From Alistipes sp. ZOR0009 (GTDB lineage: Bacteria > Bacteroidota > Bacteroidia > Bacteroidales > ZOR0009), in the NCBI RefSeq assembly GCF_000798815.1, contig NZ_JTLD01000021.1, positions 25,016 to 89,015 on the forward strand: a stretch of DNA of 64,000 nt, given 5' to 3'. How positions within the stretch are numbered: the first letter of the stretch is position 1; every line of letters starts with the position of its first letter. The notes below the pieces were generated by a model, which did no database searches, was not told the DNA's origin, and saw only the letters and a list, made by a program, of their open reading frames with translations. Shown here one piece after another: positions 1-9,161 of the stretch. The position numbers and the translations under genes were made by a program.

Positions 1-235
1 GTATAGGATAAGTTTTTAAAACGTAAGCCGATAGCTAGGATTTCTATTTAACAGGTAGAGGAATGTTTGAAGCCGATGTAACGAGAGGCAAATCTGCCGT
101 TGTAAGGTTGTGGTCGTAGGTTATAAGCTACCTGACGATATGCGCTATTTTAGTGGGTGTTGTGCTGCATTTTATATGTAGTTGCTTACAGTTGTTTGCA
201 CATCGTTCTTAGGTTGTTTTATAGAAGAAGAGCTA
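1..235. other. Gene-free left edge
   Basis: No convincing reading frame or RNA gene is visible. The stretch presumably holds the promoter of the membrane protein that follows, but I found no exact TAnnTTTG element, so no promoter is called. Confidence 0.4.
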
Positions 236-2644
236 ATGTTTGGGATTGTTTGGTATATTTATGCTGCTACTCATGTTGTCAAATATAACCGAACATTTAT
301 GGAAAATGAAAAGGATAGGCTGTCAATTCTGAAGTATCGGCTTGAGATTTTGGAACAGAAGCATGCCGCCTATGGGAAAGAAATTGCTGAGCTGAGGGAG
401 GCTCTTGGCAGTGCAATGAGGCAGGAGCCTTGCGGCTCTCAGCAGAACGCGCGCGTCTCATCTGTAACAAGGGATACACCTGATTGCGTAGGCGTGGAGG
501 CGAATGCTGTATCCTATAGGGATTCCTCTACTAAACAACGAGCCACCTCGTCTTTTCCCCGAGTTCGCATAAATATTGAGCGGTTTATAGGCGAAAATCT
601 CATCAGTAAGTTAGGTATTGCCATTCTAATTATCGGAGTTGCCATTGGGGTAAAATATGCGTTCGATTACCAGCTTATTAGTCCCGTTGTGCGGGTTGTG
701 CTTGGGTATCTTGTAGGAGTTGCTTTAACGGGGTTGGCTTTCTGGCTAAAAAAGAAGTATGCCGGATTTAGCGCGGTGCTGCATAGCGGTGCTATGGCCA
801 TAATGTACTTTATAACGTTTACCGCCTGTAGCTTTTACGGTATCTTTTCTCAGGAGGTGGCATTCTGCTTAATGGTTTTCTTTACGATCTTTACGGTTCT
901 TTCGGCCATTTCATACAACTTGCAGGTGGTTGCTCTTATCGGAATGGTTGGGGCCTATGCCGTTCCGTTTTTATTGAGCGACGGTTCTGGAAATCCCGCT
1001 GTGATGTTTGGCTATATGGCGATCATAAATGCGGGGATTTTATTCCTTGCATTCAAGCGTAGCTGGAGGCTGCTTAACTATGCCTCTTTTCTGCTAACTT
1101 GGATTATTTACGGGCTCTGGTTGGGGTTTGGATACCAGTACGATCGGCATTTTATGCTTGGGTGTACTTTTGCTTCCATCTTCTTTGTAATATTCTATTT
1201 TACGTTTTTGGCCTATCGGTTTATTCAAAATGATAGGTTTGATGTTTGGTCTGTTTCCTTGCTGTTGGCAAACTCCTTCTTGTTTTATGGGTTTGGATAT
1301 GCTTTGCTAGATAGTAGCAATAGGGGAGTGCTCTATCTTGGTGCGTTTACGTTGGTTAATGCGGCCATTCACTTTGTGGTGGGTGCTATTCTTTATTTCC
1401 GTAAGCTGGCAGATCGCAGCCTTTTTTACCTTGTGATGGGGTTAGTTTTGGTATTTATCACGATAGCCATTCCTGTGCAGCTTTCAGGCTCGTGGGTAAC
1501 GTTGCTGTGGGCTGGCGAGGCTGCTCTTTTATTTTGGATAGGGCGTAAGCTCAAGGTCGGATACTACGAGCTGCTTTCGTATGTGCTTATGGTCATGTCT
1601 TTCCTGAGCCTCATTTTCGATTGGCAGGTTTACTTTTATGAAACAGAAGCAGCGATGGCCACGAAGCGTTTTGTACCGTTATTTAATGTGGGATTTTTAT
1701 CTTCTTCGGTATACGTCGCGCTATTTGGATTTATAGGGTATGTGGCTTTTAAGAATAGAAGTGCGCTGTTGCAGGATAGGTATAGCCAGCTTGTTAAGCT
1801 GATGGGATGGGGGATTGCTGCCATCTTTTTATTAGCTGCTTACTATTCGGTTCGGCTGGAAATTGCGTTGTACTGGCAGCAGGAGTTTAATGTTCGGATG
1901 GCGTATCTGATGAAATTGCCTGTGCATTTGCATGCAACTCAATTTGGAACTGATTGCGTTGATTTTAGGATAGTCTATATCTCTCTTTATTCGATGCTAT
2001 TTCTATCTCTCATTTCCATCGCCAATATGCGATGGGCAAAGAACCCTGCTTTTGCAAAGTTAAATTTGGGTGTTAGCCTGGCTGCATTACTTATATTCTT
2101 GATACATGCCCTTCTCCATATTAGCAATCTTCGCGATTCATATCAGGCACAGCAGGTGGTGTTTGCAGGAAGTGCTCCTTTGATGAATTTGGGGATTAGG
2201 TATGTTGCTTTCCTTTTTGTATTGCTACTCTTAGGTGTTTCCTACTACACTATCCGGAAAGTCCTTATAAAAGAGGAGTTTTATGGCATATTTACCATTA
2301 TTGCTCATGTTACCACTTTGTGGATTGGCAGTAGCGAGCTAATTCATTGGTTGTATATTTTAGATTTTAGCAATGAGTATCGATTTGGATTGAGCATTTT
2401 ATGGGGATTATACGCATTGCTGCTTATAGTCTTGGGCATTTGGCAAAAACGGAAGTATTTGCGTGTGGCCTCAATGATTTTGCTTGGCGTTACGTTGGTA
2501 AAACTCTTCTTTTACGATCTTCTACTGCTCGACTCTTTGTCTAAAACGCTTGTCTTAATTTGTTTGGGAGTTATATTGCTCGCCGTATCTTTCCTTTACA
2601 ACAAATACAAAAACGTAATCTTTGAGGATGATGGGCAGTCGTGA
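236..2644 (+). CDS. DUF2339 family multi-spanning membrane protein
   Basis: A large integral inner-membrane protein of unknown function. After a short hydrophobic start there is a charged, probably coiled-coil segment (KDRLSILKYRLEILEQK...), a polar linker, and then the signature ERFIGENLISKLGIAILIIG that opens the DUF2339 membrane domain. The remaining ~650 residues are a long series of hydrophobic helices (roughly 20), ending in a short charged tail. The frame is open from a TTG at 182; ATG 236 is preferred because a purine-rich run (agaagaagag) lies just upstream, and ATG 299 is also possible. It stands alone and converges on the purine nucleoside phosphorylase gene across a shared terminator hairpin. 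DUF2339 proteins are widespread, and I know of no established role. Confidence 0.85.
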   Translation: MFGIVWYIYAATHVVKYNRTFMENEKDRLSILKYRLEILEQKHAAYGKEIAELREALGSAMRQEPCGSQQNARVSSVTRDTPDCVGVEANAVSYRDSSTKQRATSSFPRVRINIERFIGENLISKLGIAILIIGVAIGVKYAFDYQLISPVVRVVLGYLVGVALTGLAFWLKKKYAGFSAVLHSGAMAIMYFITFTACSFYGIFSQEVAFCLMVFFTIFTVLSAISYNLQVVALIGMVGAYAVPFLLSDGSGNPAVMFGYMAIINAGILFLAFKRSWRLLNYASFLLTWIIYGLWLGFGYQYDRHFMLGCTFASIFFVIFYFTFLAYRFIQNDRFDVWSVSLLLANSFLFYGFGYALLDSSNRGVLYLGAFTLVNAAIHFVVGAILYFRKLADRSLFYLVMGLVLVFITIAIPVQLSGSWVTLLWAGEAALLFWIGRKLKVGYYELLSYVLMVMSFLSLIFDWQVYFYETEAAMATKRFVPLFNVGFLSSSVYVALFGFIGYVAFKNRSALLQDRYSQLVKLMGWGIAAIFLLAAYYSVRLEIALYWQQEFNVRMAYLMKLPVHLHATQFGTDCVDFRIVYISLYSMLFLSLISIANMRWAKNPAFAKLNLGVSLAALLIFLIHALLHISNLRDSYQAQQVVFAGSAPLMNLGIRYVAFLFVLLLLGVSYYTIRKVLIKEEFYGIFTIIAHVTTLWIGSSELIHWLYILDFSNEYRFGLSILWGLYALLLIVLGIWQKRKYLRVASMILLGVTLVKLFFYDLLLLDSLSKTLVLICLGVILLAVSFLYNKYKNVIFEDDGQS

Positions 2645-2680
2645 TTTTTTTAAATGTACAAGACGACTTGAACCATAATA

Positions 2681-2715
2681 AAAAGGGAAGCCACAATGGT
2701 GACTTCCCCTTTTAT
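2681..2715. terminator. Bidirectional terminator hairpin
   Basis: Arms AAAAGGGAAG and CTTCCCCTTTT form a stem of about ten pairs with one bulged base, A-rich on one side and T-rich on the other. It lies between the convergent DUF2339 and PNP genes and can serve both strands. Confidence 0.75.
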
Positions 2716-2728
2716 ATTTGAAGAATGG

Positions 2729-3538
2729 CTAAAGCCTTTCTAACAATTTGGTCATAATTTGGGTCATTTTGGCTTCTGCCTTTTTTCCAACTTCCTGAAC
2801 CTCTTCGTGCGAAACCTCTACAATTTTACCTGGTACGCCAAGGTCTGTGATAATCGACATCGCAAATACAGGAATATCCATATGGCGAGCAACAATAACT
2901 TCAGGAACTGTTGACATACCTACTGCATCGCCTCCAATAATGCGGAAGTATTGGTATTCCTTTGGAGTTTCAAAGGTTGGGCCAGTAGTTCCAACGTAGC
3001 ATCCTCGGTGTGTCTTAATTTGGAGTTCCTTAGCAACCTCTTCAGCCTTATCCATCAAATCAAAATCGTATGGACGGCTCATATCTGGGAAGCGAGGTCC
3101 TAGCTCATTGATGTTGGCGCCAATAAGCGGGTTGGGAAGCAGGTTGATATGGTCGTTGATAATCATCAAATCCCCAATTTCAAACTCTGGGTTCATTCCA
3201 CCACTCGCATTCGATACAAAAAGCGTTTTTACGCCAATGAATTTCATCACACGAACAGGGAAGGTAACCTGTTGCATATTGTATCCTTCGTAAAAGTGGA
3301 AACGCCCTTTCATGGCTACCACATTTTTGCCTCCAAGTTTTCCAAAGATAAGCTTGCCAGAGTGTCCCTCTACTGTAGATATGGGGAAATTTGGAATTTC
3401 TGTGTACTCGAGCTCTCTTTCTACTTCGATTTTGGTTGCAAGTCCACCAAGACCTGTTCCTAAAATAATGCCAATCTCAGGCTCGTTCTCAATGCGTTCT
3501 TTTATAAAATCCGCGGTTGCCTGTATTTTCTCTAACAT
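2729..3538 (-). CDS. punA: Purine-nucleoside phosphorylase (trimeric PNP family)
   Basis: Cleaves purine (deoxy)nucleosides with phosphate to free base and (deoxy)ribose-1-phosphate in cytosolic purine salvage. The 269-residue length fits the trimeric (PunA/PNP) class, not the smaller hexameric DeoD class. Visible family motifs are the phosphate-binding ILGTGLGGL near residue 25, HSGKL and GRFHFYEGY around residues 60-80, SNASGGMNPEF near 110, and VGMSTVPEVIVARH near 205. The start lies inside the 3' end of lpxK (50-bp overlap), which suggests co-transcription and translational coupling. The sppA-lpxK-PNP order is a familiar Bacteroidota arrangement. Confidence 0.95.
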   Translation of the reverse strand: MLEKIQATADFIKERIENEPEIGIILGTGLGGLATKIEVERELEYTEIPNFPISTVEGHSGKLIFGKLGGKNVVAMKGRFHFYEGYNMQQVTFPVRVMKFIGVKTLFVSNASGGMNPEFEIGDLMIINDHINLLPNPLIGANINELGPRFPDMSRPYDFDLMDKAEEVAKELQIKTHRGCYVGTTGPTFETPKEYQYFRIIGGDAVGMSTVPEVIVARHMDIPVFAMSIITDLGVPGKIVEVSHEEVQEVGKKAEAKMTQIMTKLLERL

Positions 3539-4601
3539 ACTTAACTATTTTGTTGAGTAAAACGGTATCGGAATCCTCCGACAATTTTGCTTTAATCGGC
3601 ACAAAATACAAATAATTCTTGACATCTTCAGGCAGATTTAGCGAAGCGAGGCGTTTTGCATCTTTTTCGGTGGTAATAATGTTGGCTGCTTTGCCCAACT
3701 TATTGAAAAGTTCTGCTATTTGGGATATGTCTTTAGTCGTAAAGTTATGGTGGTCGGGGAACGCTAGCGGTGTAACGTTTTTATACCGCGACTCAAGATG
3801 GGAAATGAAGGGTGTTGGCTCTGCAATTCCGGTTAGTGCAATCGTATTTGGGGTAGCACTAAAAGTTTGAGCATCTTTAAACAGTGGTGTTGGCTTGTCG
3901 TATTCTGTTGAGGAGAATAGCAGCGTTTGATAGGGGTATAGGTTTAACTTTTTTGAAAGTAACCTTCTGTCTAGTGGTTTCATGCAGGAAGGGCACTTGG
4001 TGACGATTATTACGTTGGCCCTTTTTATCTGGCTGCTGGTGTCTCTTAGGTTTCCTATTGGGAGCATGGAGTCTTCCCATATTGGGCGATTGTAATCTAT
4101 CAGCAATATGTTGAAGCCAGCAGTAACCTTACGGTGCTGAAAGGCGTCGTCTAGCAGTATGATTTCTGTGTCAGGATGTGTAAAGGTAAGCTGATCTATT
4201 CCATCTTTTCTATTCGCATTTACAGCGACTTTTATTTGAGGGAATTTGTGCTTTATCTGTAAAGGTTCATCGCCTGCTTCTGCAGAGGTGTCGTCTACGG
4301 TAACCTCTTTGTATCCTTTGCTGCTACGTTTATAGCCTCTCGAAAGAACTGCAAGACGATACTTGTCTGCCAGTAGGCCAATTAGAAGTTCTATATGTGG
4401 TGTTTTACCTGTACCACCAACGGTGAGGTTTCCGACACAGATTGTGGGTGTTTTGGGGTGATAGGTGCTGAATATTCCTGTATCGTATAAAGCATTTCTT
4501 AGGGCGACTACTAAATAGTAGATACCAGCTACTGGGCTAAGTAATATTTTCCCAAATCCTTTATTCCTTTCCACGGTTCGGTTTTTTTCGAAAGTAGGCA
4601 A
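3489..4601 (-). CDS. lpxK: Tetraacyldisaccharide 4'-kinase LpxK
   Basis: Phosphorylates the 4' position of the lipid A disaccharide precursor at the inner membrane (lipid A pathway). Near the N-terminus an amphipathic/hydrophobic helix (ILLSPVAGIYYLVVALRNAL) is followed by the P-loop-type GNLTVGGTGKTPHIE, then SRGYKR, and the LpxK signature DDAFQHR near residue 150. Residues NITTEKD and the aromatic tail are also typical. The first codon of the open frame is a TTG at 4601; a GTG at 4574 is an alternative and would put the membrane helix nearer the N-terminus. The end overlaps the PNP start by 50 bp. Confidence 0.93.
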   Translation of the reverse strand: MPTFEKNRTVERNKGFGKILLSPVAGIYYLVVALRNALYDTGIFSTYHPKTPTICVGNLTVGGTGKTPHIELLIGLLADKYRLAVLSRGYKRSSKGYKEVTVDDTSAEAGDEPLQIKHKFPQIKVAVNANRKDGIDQLTFTHPDTEIILLDDAFQHRKVTAGFNILLIDYNRPIWEDSMLPIGNLRDTSSQIKRANVIIVTKCPSCMKPLDRRLLSKKLNLYPYQTLLFSSTEYDKPTPLFKDAQTFSATPNTIALTGIAEPTPFISHLESRYKNVTPLAFPDHHNFTTKDISQIAELFNKLGKAANIITTEKDAKRLASLNLPEDVKNYLYFVPIKAKLSEDSDTVLLNKIVKYVRENTGNRGFYKRTH

Positions 4602-4648
4602 TTTAACTTAAAAAAGTTACTTTTTTTTGGACCATTCCTAGGAAAGAA

Positions 4649-4683
4649 AAAAGTTCCCTCCCTTTTTGAGGGAAGGAACTTTT
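4649..4683 (-). terminator. Rho-independent terminator after sppA
   Basis: Outer arms AAAAGTTCC/GGAACTTTT and inner TCCCT/AGGGA around a TTTTG loop, with one mismatch between them. On the minus strand the stem is followed by a T-rich tract. It separates sppA from lpxK, so lpxK probably has its own promoter or depends on read-through. Confidence 0.75.
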
Positions 4684-4752
4684 ATAATCAGATGTTTGTG
4701 ACTTTCTATGTTTGGTTTTTCAGGTTGGTTAAAAAAAGCAATTTCTTGGAAG

Positions 4753-6519
4753 TTATCGTATCTCTAACCAAAATGGGAGGCGTGCCTGTACGCCTTGGTT
4801 TTTGATGAAGCTGCGAATTTCGTTGTAACTTTTAATCGATTCTTCAAATTGTCCTCTTGCAAACATGGTGCTGATTGATTCTCCTGTAAACTCGGCCATA
4901 ATTTGCGAGAAGGTGCTTTTTTGTTCAGGAAGATCAACTGTTTTGTATTCTTTCAGCTTTGCAAGTTTCGCGGCTTCTGCTATTGCGTCGGTTAAACCTC
5001 CTAGCTTATCTACAAGTTTTAATTTTTGAGCCATTACTCCGCTCCAAACTCGGCCTTGACCAATGCTGTCGATGTAGCTTACAGGTAAACGGCGGCCGGC
5101 AGATACGTGACCTGTAAAGGTTCCGTAGATGCGCTCAATCTCCTTCTGAATGGCCGCAGTTTCGTCGTTGTTAAGCATTCTGAAAGGTTGTCCCATATCA
5201 GCATGGCTATTGGTTTTGGCAACATCAACGGTGATGCCGAGCTTGTCTTTTAATCCTTTTTCTGCATTAAAGAGCACGCCAAATACACCAATAGAGCCAG
5301 TTAAGGTAGTTGGTTGCGCATATATAACGTTGGCTGGAGCGGTGATGTAGTATCCTCCTGATGCGGCAAGGTCGCCCATTGAAACAACTACTGGCTTTGC
5401 TTTGCGGGCTAGCTCCATTTCTCTCCAAATTATTTCGGATGCAAGGGCGCTACCTCCAGGAGAGTTGACCCGAAGTACAATCGCCTTGATGTTTTCATCC
5501 TTGCGAGCTTCTCTGATGGTGGCGCTAATCTCTTTTTCCGAAAGATTTTTCGAGTCAGATCCCATTACAACTTCCCCATTTGCGTAAATTACGGCAATCT
5601 TCTCCTTCGAATATTTTTGGTCTTCGGGGATAACTTGGTCGTACTTTGCAAGTGAAATTGCTTCTGGATCTTTATCTTTTTCAACCTTTGCAAAAGAAGC
5701 TAATTTTGCTATCACCTGATCTTTGTAAAGAAGCTCATCAACTAGTTTTGCGTTAACTGCTGATTTCCCGTCGGGGGCGCTAAGGTTGTTTGCTATGTTA
5801 TTTAATTCTTCAGCAGAAACATTACGGCTTTTGCTTATTTCGGCAGTCATTTCGTTCCATATTGAGCCTAGCAACGCGTCCATTTGCTCGCGATTTGCGG
5901 GGCTCATCTTGTCGAGCATAAATGGTTCTACTGCGCTTTTAAACTTGCCGTGGCGAATTATTTGTGCTTGTACGCCCAACTTGTCTAAGGTTCCCTTGTA
6001 GAACATGACTTGGGCTTTTAGGCCAAGTAGCTCTAGGTTGCCTTCGGGGTTCATGTATATTTTGTCGGCAGCGGAGGCTAGGTAGTAGGCAATTTGCGTA
6101 TAGGTGTCGCTAAAAGCAACGACAAACTTGCCCGATTTTTTAAAATCGACTATAGCATTGCGAATTTCCTGAACGGTTGCAAATCCAGGAGCGTTTACCG
6201 TCGTTAAATCCATGTATACTCCCGCTATATTTGGGTCGGTCTTCGCCTTTTTGAGGTTGGATACAATTGAGTTTAAACCAAGCGGCTTATTGCTCTTCAT
6301 GCTTCCAAAGTCAAAGTTGTCAAAAGGGTTGGTTGGGGTTCTTTCGAAGATTGGTTGGTCTAACTCTATTTTTAGAATGGTTTTTGGTGCGATCTCAACT
6401 TTTTCTTCTGAGCTCGATGCTATTATCCCAATGAGGCTAAAGCCAAGGAGAATTAGGAGAAGAAACGAGATAAGAACTCCCAAACAGGAGCCCAAAAAAG
6501 CTCTGAAAAATTCTTTCAT
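4753..6519 (-). CDS. sppA: Signal peptide peptidase SppA, 67-kDa type
   Basis: A membrane-anchored serine protease that degrades cleaved signal peptides. The N-terminus carries one strong transmembrane helix (about residues 8-35). The 588-residue length and two tandem S49/ClpP-like domains match the long, E. coli-type SppA. The catalytic lysine is K194 in GKFKSAVEPF and the nucleophile S357 in VNSPGGSALASE, as in the E. coli Lys/Ser dyad. ASGGYYIT and LTGSIGVFG further support the second domain. The gene is divergent from folK and is followed by a terminator before lpxK. Confidence 0.95.
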   Translation of the reverse strand: MKEFFRAFLGSCLGVLISFLLLILLGFSLIGIIASSSEEKVEIAPKTILKIELDQPIFERTPTNPFDNFDFGSMKSNKPLGLNSIVSNLKKAKTDPNIAGVYMDLTTVNAPGFATVQEIRNAIVDFKKSGKFVVAFSDTYTQIAYYLASAADKIYMNPEGNLELLGLKAQVMFYKGTLDKLGVQAQIIRHGKFKSAVEPFMLDKMSPANREQMDALLGSIWNEMTAEISKSRNVSAEELNNIANNLSAPDGKSAVNAKLVDELLYKDQVIAKLASFAKVEKDKDPEAISLAKYDQVIPEDQKYSKEKIAVIYANGEVVMGSDSKNLSEKEISATIREARKDENIKAIVLRVNSPGGSALASEIIWREMELARKAKPVVVSMGDLAASGGYYITAPANVIYAQPTTLTGSIGVFGVLFNAEKGLKDKLGITVDVAKTNSHADMGQPFRMLNNDETAAIQKEIERIYGTFTGHVSAGRRLPVSYIDSIGQGRVWSGVMAQKLKLVDKLGGLTDAIAEAAKLAKLKEYKTVDLPEQKSTFSQIMAEFTGESISTMFARGQFEESIKSYNEIRSFIKNQGVQARLPFWLEIR

Positions 6520-6628
6520 TGCGCTTATCTTTTTAGTTGTTTAATTTTGACTTCAATTTAGCTAATAAAATTCAGTGCTAAATTACTTGGCAGAACTTTT
6601 TTTTCAAAATAACGAGAATTATTATTTT

Positions 6629-7123
6629 ATGAAACTATTCCTGCTTATTGGCGGAAATCAAGGAGATAGGTCGTTTTTGCTGCGCGAGGCTAAACGGTTG
6701 ATAAATAGTCTTATTGGTGTGGTAGTGTCGGAGTCGAAAGTTTATGAAACAGCGCCATGGGGTTTTGATGCAGAACAAGGTTTTCTGAATCAAGCATTAG
6801 GTGTCGAGTCCAAGTTGGATCTGAAGACAGCAATCTTAGCATGCCATGAGGTGGAAAATATGCTAGGAAGGATTCGGAATGCCGAGCATCAGTATGCGTC
6901 TCGTACGATGGATGTCGACATTATTTTTGCTGATGATCTAATAGTTGACGAGCCTGATTTGATTGTGCCTCATCCTAGAATGCAGGATCGAAGATTTGTA
7001 CTGATTCCCTTGAATGACATAGCCTCGGAGTATGTTCATCCATGCCTTAAAAAAACGGTGCAAGAGCTGCTTTTTGAATGTTCCGATACTGGCGATGTTC
7101 AGGTTTATTCAGACGAAAAGTGA
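6629..7123 (+). CDS. folK: 2-amino-4-hydroxy-6-hydroxymethyldihydropteridine pyrophosphokinase (HPPK)
   Basis: Transfers pyrophosphate from ATP to 6-hydroxymethyl-7,8-dihydropterin in folate synthesis. The 164-residue protein starts at [14 protein letters not shown]; an upstream start at 6575 in the same frame would add 18 residues not expected in the family. Motifs seen are VYETAPWGF with FLNQA (pterin site), RTMDVDIIF (the Asp pair that binds magnesium) and [16 protein letters not shown]. It is a single gene divergent from sppA and ends in a hairpin shared with upp. Confidence 0.95.
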   Translation: MKLFLLIGGNQGDRSFLLREAKRLINSLIGVVVSESKVYETAPWGFDAEQGFLNQALGVESKLDLKTAILACHEVENMLGRIRNAEHQYASRTMDVDIIFADDLIVDEPDLIVPHPRMQDRRFVLIPLNDIASEYVHPCLKKTVQELLFECSDTGDVQVYSDEK

Positions 7124-7149
7124 AATAGCCAGCGAAAGTGCTGGCTATT
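7124..7149. terminator. Bidirectional terminator hairpin, folK/upp
   Basis: A perfect 10-bp stem (AATAGCCAGC/GCTGGCTATT) with a six-base loop starts right after the folK stop, just beyond the convergent upp stop. The T-run on the plus strand is weak. Confidence 0.65.
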
Positions 7150-7152
7150 ATG

Positions 7153-7806
7153 CTATTTTAGTTTCTTCCCATAGGCAAGATCACCTGCGTCGCCTAACCC
7201 TGGAGATATGTACTTCTTAGGAGTTAGCACAGGGTCAATTGCTCCTGACCAGAAGGTTACATTTTCAAAATTTGTATTGGCAACCGTGTAGTCAATACCT
7301 TCCTGGCTTGCAATTACCGATACGATGTGAACATGTGATGGCGTTCCTCGTTCTAGCAAAGCCTTAATTGCAAGAACCATTGATGCTCCAGTGGCAAGCA
7401 TTGGATCTACCAATATTAAATCCTTGTTGTCAATTACAGGGCAGGAGAGGTTGTCGAATTGGATGCGGAAGGAGCCGTCTTCGTTGTATGCGCGGGATGC
7501 AGAAATGAATGCGCTGTCAGCTTTGTCGAAAAAATTTAAAAGTCCTTGATGGAGAGGAAGACCAGCTCTGAGTATAGAAGCGATAACAGGAGGGGAAGAA
7601 GGAACGGTTACTTGGGCAACGCCGAGAGGCGTTTGAACTTCAGTTTCTATTGATGGCATTGTTTTGCTGATCTCGTAAGCAAATATTTCGCCAATCCGTT
7701 CTAAGTTTCTTCTAAATCTAAGGCTGTCGTTTTGGATGTTGACATCCCTTAACTCTGCTATAAACTGGTTTAGTAGAGAACTCTGCTCTGCTAGGTTGAT
7801 GACCAT
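7153..7806 (-). CDS. upp: Uracil phosphoribosyltransferase
   Basis: Converts uracil and PRPP to UMP in pyrimidine salvage. The type I PRTase PRPP-binding motif is seen as ILVDPMLATGASM near residue 130, and the uracil-binding C-terminus YISPGLGDAGDLAYG is intact. The 217-residue length is standard. It is preceded by a -7 promoter element at 7833-7840 and forms its own transcript, convergent with folK. Confidence 0.95.
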   Translation of the reverse strand: MVINLAEQSSLLNQFIAELRDVNIQNDSLRFRRNLERIGEIFAYEISKTMPSIETEVQTPLGVAQVTVPSSPPVIASILRAGLPLHQGLLNFFDKADSAFISASRAYNEDGSFRIQFDNLSCPVIDNKDLILVDPMLATGASMVLAIKALLERGTPSHVHIVSVIASQEGIDYTVANTNFENVTFWSGAIDPVLTPKKYISPGLGDAGDLAYGKKLK

Positions 7807-7832
7807 ACTATGTATTGTTGTAAAAAATCTGT

Positions 7833-7840
7833 CAAAGGTA
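7833..7840 (-). promoter_or_regulatory. Bacteroidota -7 promoter element of upp
   Basis: TACCTTTG on the minus strand is an exact match to TAnnTTTG and lies about 27 bases before the upp ATG. I see no -33 TTTG at the usual distance. Confidence 0.5.
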
Positions 7841-7906
7841 TTAATTTATTTGTTAAGTCGTTTCGCAAGTTATGGCAGATTAAGAAGGATGCATCTATTA
7901 AAAAGG

Positions 7907-8611
7907 TTAAAGAAGGCCCTCGTCTGTAAAACTGAAGCATTCTCCTTCCGTAATAATGATATGATCAAGCAGGTGAATGTCAAAGATGGCAGCAGCGTCC
8001 TTTATTTTGCGGGTGATGTTCTTGTCTGCATCAGAGGGGAGTTTGTTGCCCGAAGGGTGGTTGTGAACGGCGATAATGCCGCTCGCTAGCGAGTCTAACG
8101 CATATTTCATAATTATTCGAATGTCCGTAATGGTTCCGCTTACGCCTCCTTGCGAAATTTTATGCTTCTCGATGATTTTGTTCGATCGGTTTAGAAGGAG
8201 TATCCAGAATTCTTCATTGGGGATGTCTGCGAGTCGCGGCTGGAAGAGGTCGACAACGTCCGAACTTGACGAGATTTGCTTTCTGTTGACTGGCTCTGCT
8301 ACGGCTCTACGTCTTCCCAACTCAAGCGCAGAAGCAATCGTTATGGCTCGGGCTTGGCCGATTCCTTTTACTTTGCATAAATCTTTTATTGATTGGCGTC
8401 CGAGCTCAGATAGGCTGTTGTTGCAGGAGTGTAGTATCCGTTTGGCCACTTCGACGGCAGATTCATTTTTGGTTCCCGATCCGATTAGTATGGCTAGTAT
8501 TTCTGCATCTCCAAGGGCTCCGATTCCTTTGGTTAGCATTTTTTCTCGTGGTCTATCCTCTACCGACCACTCTTTTATGCTAAGCTTTTTTGAGAGATAG
8601 TTGTCCGGCAT
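7907..8611 (-). CDS. radC: RadC family JAB/MPN domain protein
   Basis: A 234-residue RadC protein. An N-terminal helix-hairpin-helix-like part (LCKVKGIGQARAITIASALELGRR, about residues 75-100) is followed by a JAMM metalloprotease-like domain with the zinc motif HNHPSGNKLPSDAD near residue 182 and an upstream Glu in EEFWILLLNRSN. The old link to DNA repair is not well supported, and the biochemical role is unsettled. The gene seems to stand alone between upp and rpsT. Confidence 0.92.
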   Translation of the reverse strand: MPDNYLSKKLSIKEWSVEDRPREKMLTKGIGALGDAEILAILIGSGTKNESAVEVAKRILHSCNNSLSELGRQSIKDLCKVKGIGQARAITIASALELGRRRAVAEPVNRKQISSSSDVVDLFQPRLADIPNEEFWILLLNRSNKIIEKHKISQGGVSGTITDIRIIMKYALDSLASGIIAVHNHPSGNKLPSDADKNITRKIKDAAAIFDIHLLDHIIITEGECFSFTDEGLL

Positions 8612-8676
8612 TTGCTAGTTGTTGGTTAGGTAAATATAGCAAAAGACAGACAATGTGCGGTTGTTCAAAACAAATT

Positions 8677-8701
8677 AGGCCGTACTTTTTGAGTACGACC
8701 T
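8677..8701 (-). terminator. Terminator hairpin after rpsT
   Basis: Arms AGGCCGTACT and AGTACGACCT pair over ten bases with one G-T wobble around a TTTTG loop, 24 bases downstream of the rpsT stop on the minus strand. The T-run is short. Confidence 0.6.
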
Positions 8702-8724
8702 GTAAAAAATATCTTAAGTTAAGA

Positions 8725-8979
8725 TTATGCTAACTTATTAACGTGAAGTTGAATGCTGCTCTTAAGGTTGGCAGCCTTATTCTTGTGAATCACGTTGATT
8801 TTAGCGAGCTTATCAAGCATTGCACTTACCTTTGGAAGTAGAGCAACTGCTGCTTCTTTGTCGGTTGTGTTTCTTAGTGCCTTTAGGGCATTACGAGTCG
8901 TCTTAGCATAGTATCTGTTGTGCAATCTTCTTGCAATGCTTTGACGGTTTCTTTTTTCTGCTGATTTATGATTTGCCAT
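8725..8979 (-). CDS. rpsT: 30S ribosomal protein bS20
   Basis: An 84-residue basic primary 16S rRNA-binding protein of the small subunit. The sequence [22 protein letters not shown] is the diagnostic N-terminus, followed by a long helical body rich in Lys and Ala. It lies 28 bp downstream of tRNA-Glu on the same strand with no visible promoter between them, so the two probably share the promoter upstream of the tRNA. It ends with a hairpin at 8677-8701. Confidence 0.97.
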   Translation of the reverse strand: MANHKSAEKRNRQSIARRLHNRYYAKTTRNALKALRNTTDKEAAVALLPKVSAMLDKLAKINVIHKNKAANLKSSIQLHVNKLA

Positions 8980-9007
8980 TGTACAAAACTTGCTATTTAA
9001 CGTTTAG

Positions 9008-9079
9008 TAGTCCATAGGGGAATCGAACCCCTGTTACAAGAATGAAAATCTTGCGTCCTAACCCCTAGACGAATGGACC
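9008..9079 (-). tRNA. tRNA-Glu (anticodon TTC)
   Basis: The cloverleaf reads on the minus strand. The 5' acceptor arm GGTCCAT (complement of 9073-9079) pairs with ATGGACT near 9009-9015 with one terminal G-U. The D-loop is TCTAGGGGTTAGGA, the anticodon stem-loop CAAGATTTTCATTCTTG carries TTC, and the T arm is AGGGGTTCGATTCCCCT. No CCA is encoded. A promoter lies upstream, and rpsT follows 28 bp downstream. Confidence 0.95.
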
Positions 9080-9115
9080 TTTATTTGTGCAATTCTTATG
9101 TTGACATTGCGGGTG

Positions 9116-9145
9116 CAAAGGTAAGCCAAAATTTTATATCTGCAA
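9116..9145 (-). promoter_or_regulatory. Promoter of tRNA-Glu (and probably rpsT)
   Basis: On the minus strand TTG (9145-9143), a 19-base spacer and TACCTTTG (9123-9116) match the Bacteroidota TTTG-N19-21-TAnnTTTG pattern. The predicted start site lies about 30 bases before the tRNA. Confidence 0.65.
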
Positions 9146-9161
9146 GCGTTATTCGAAAAAA

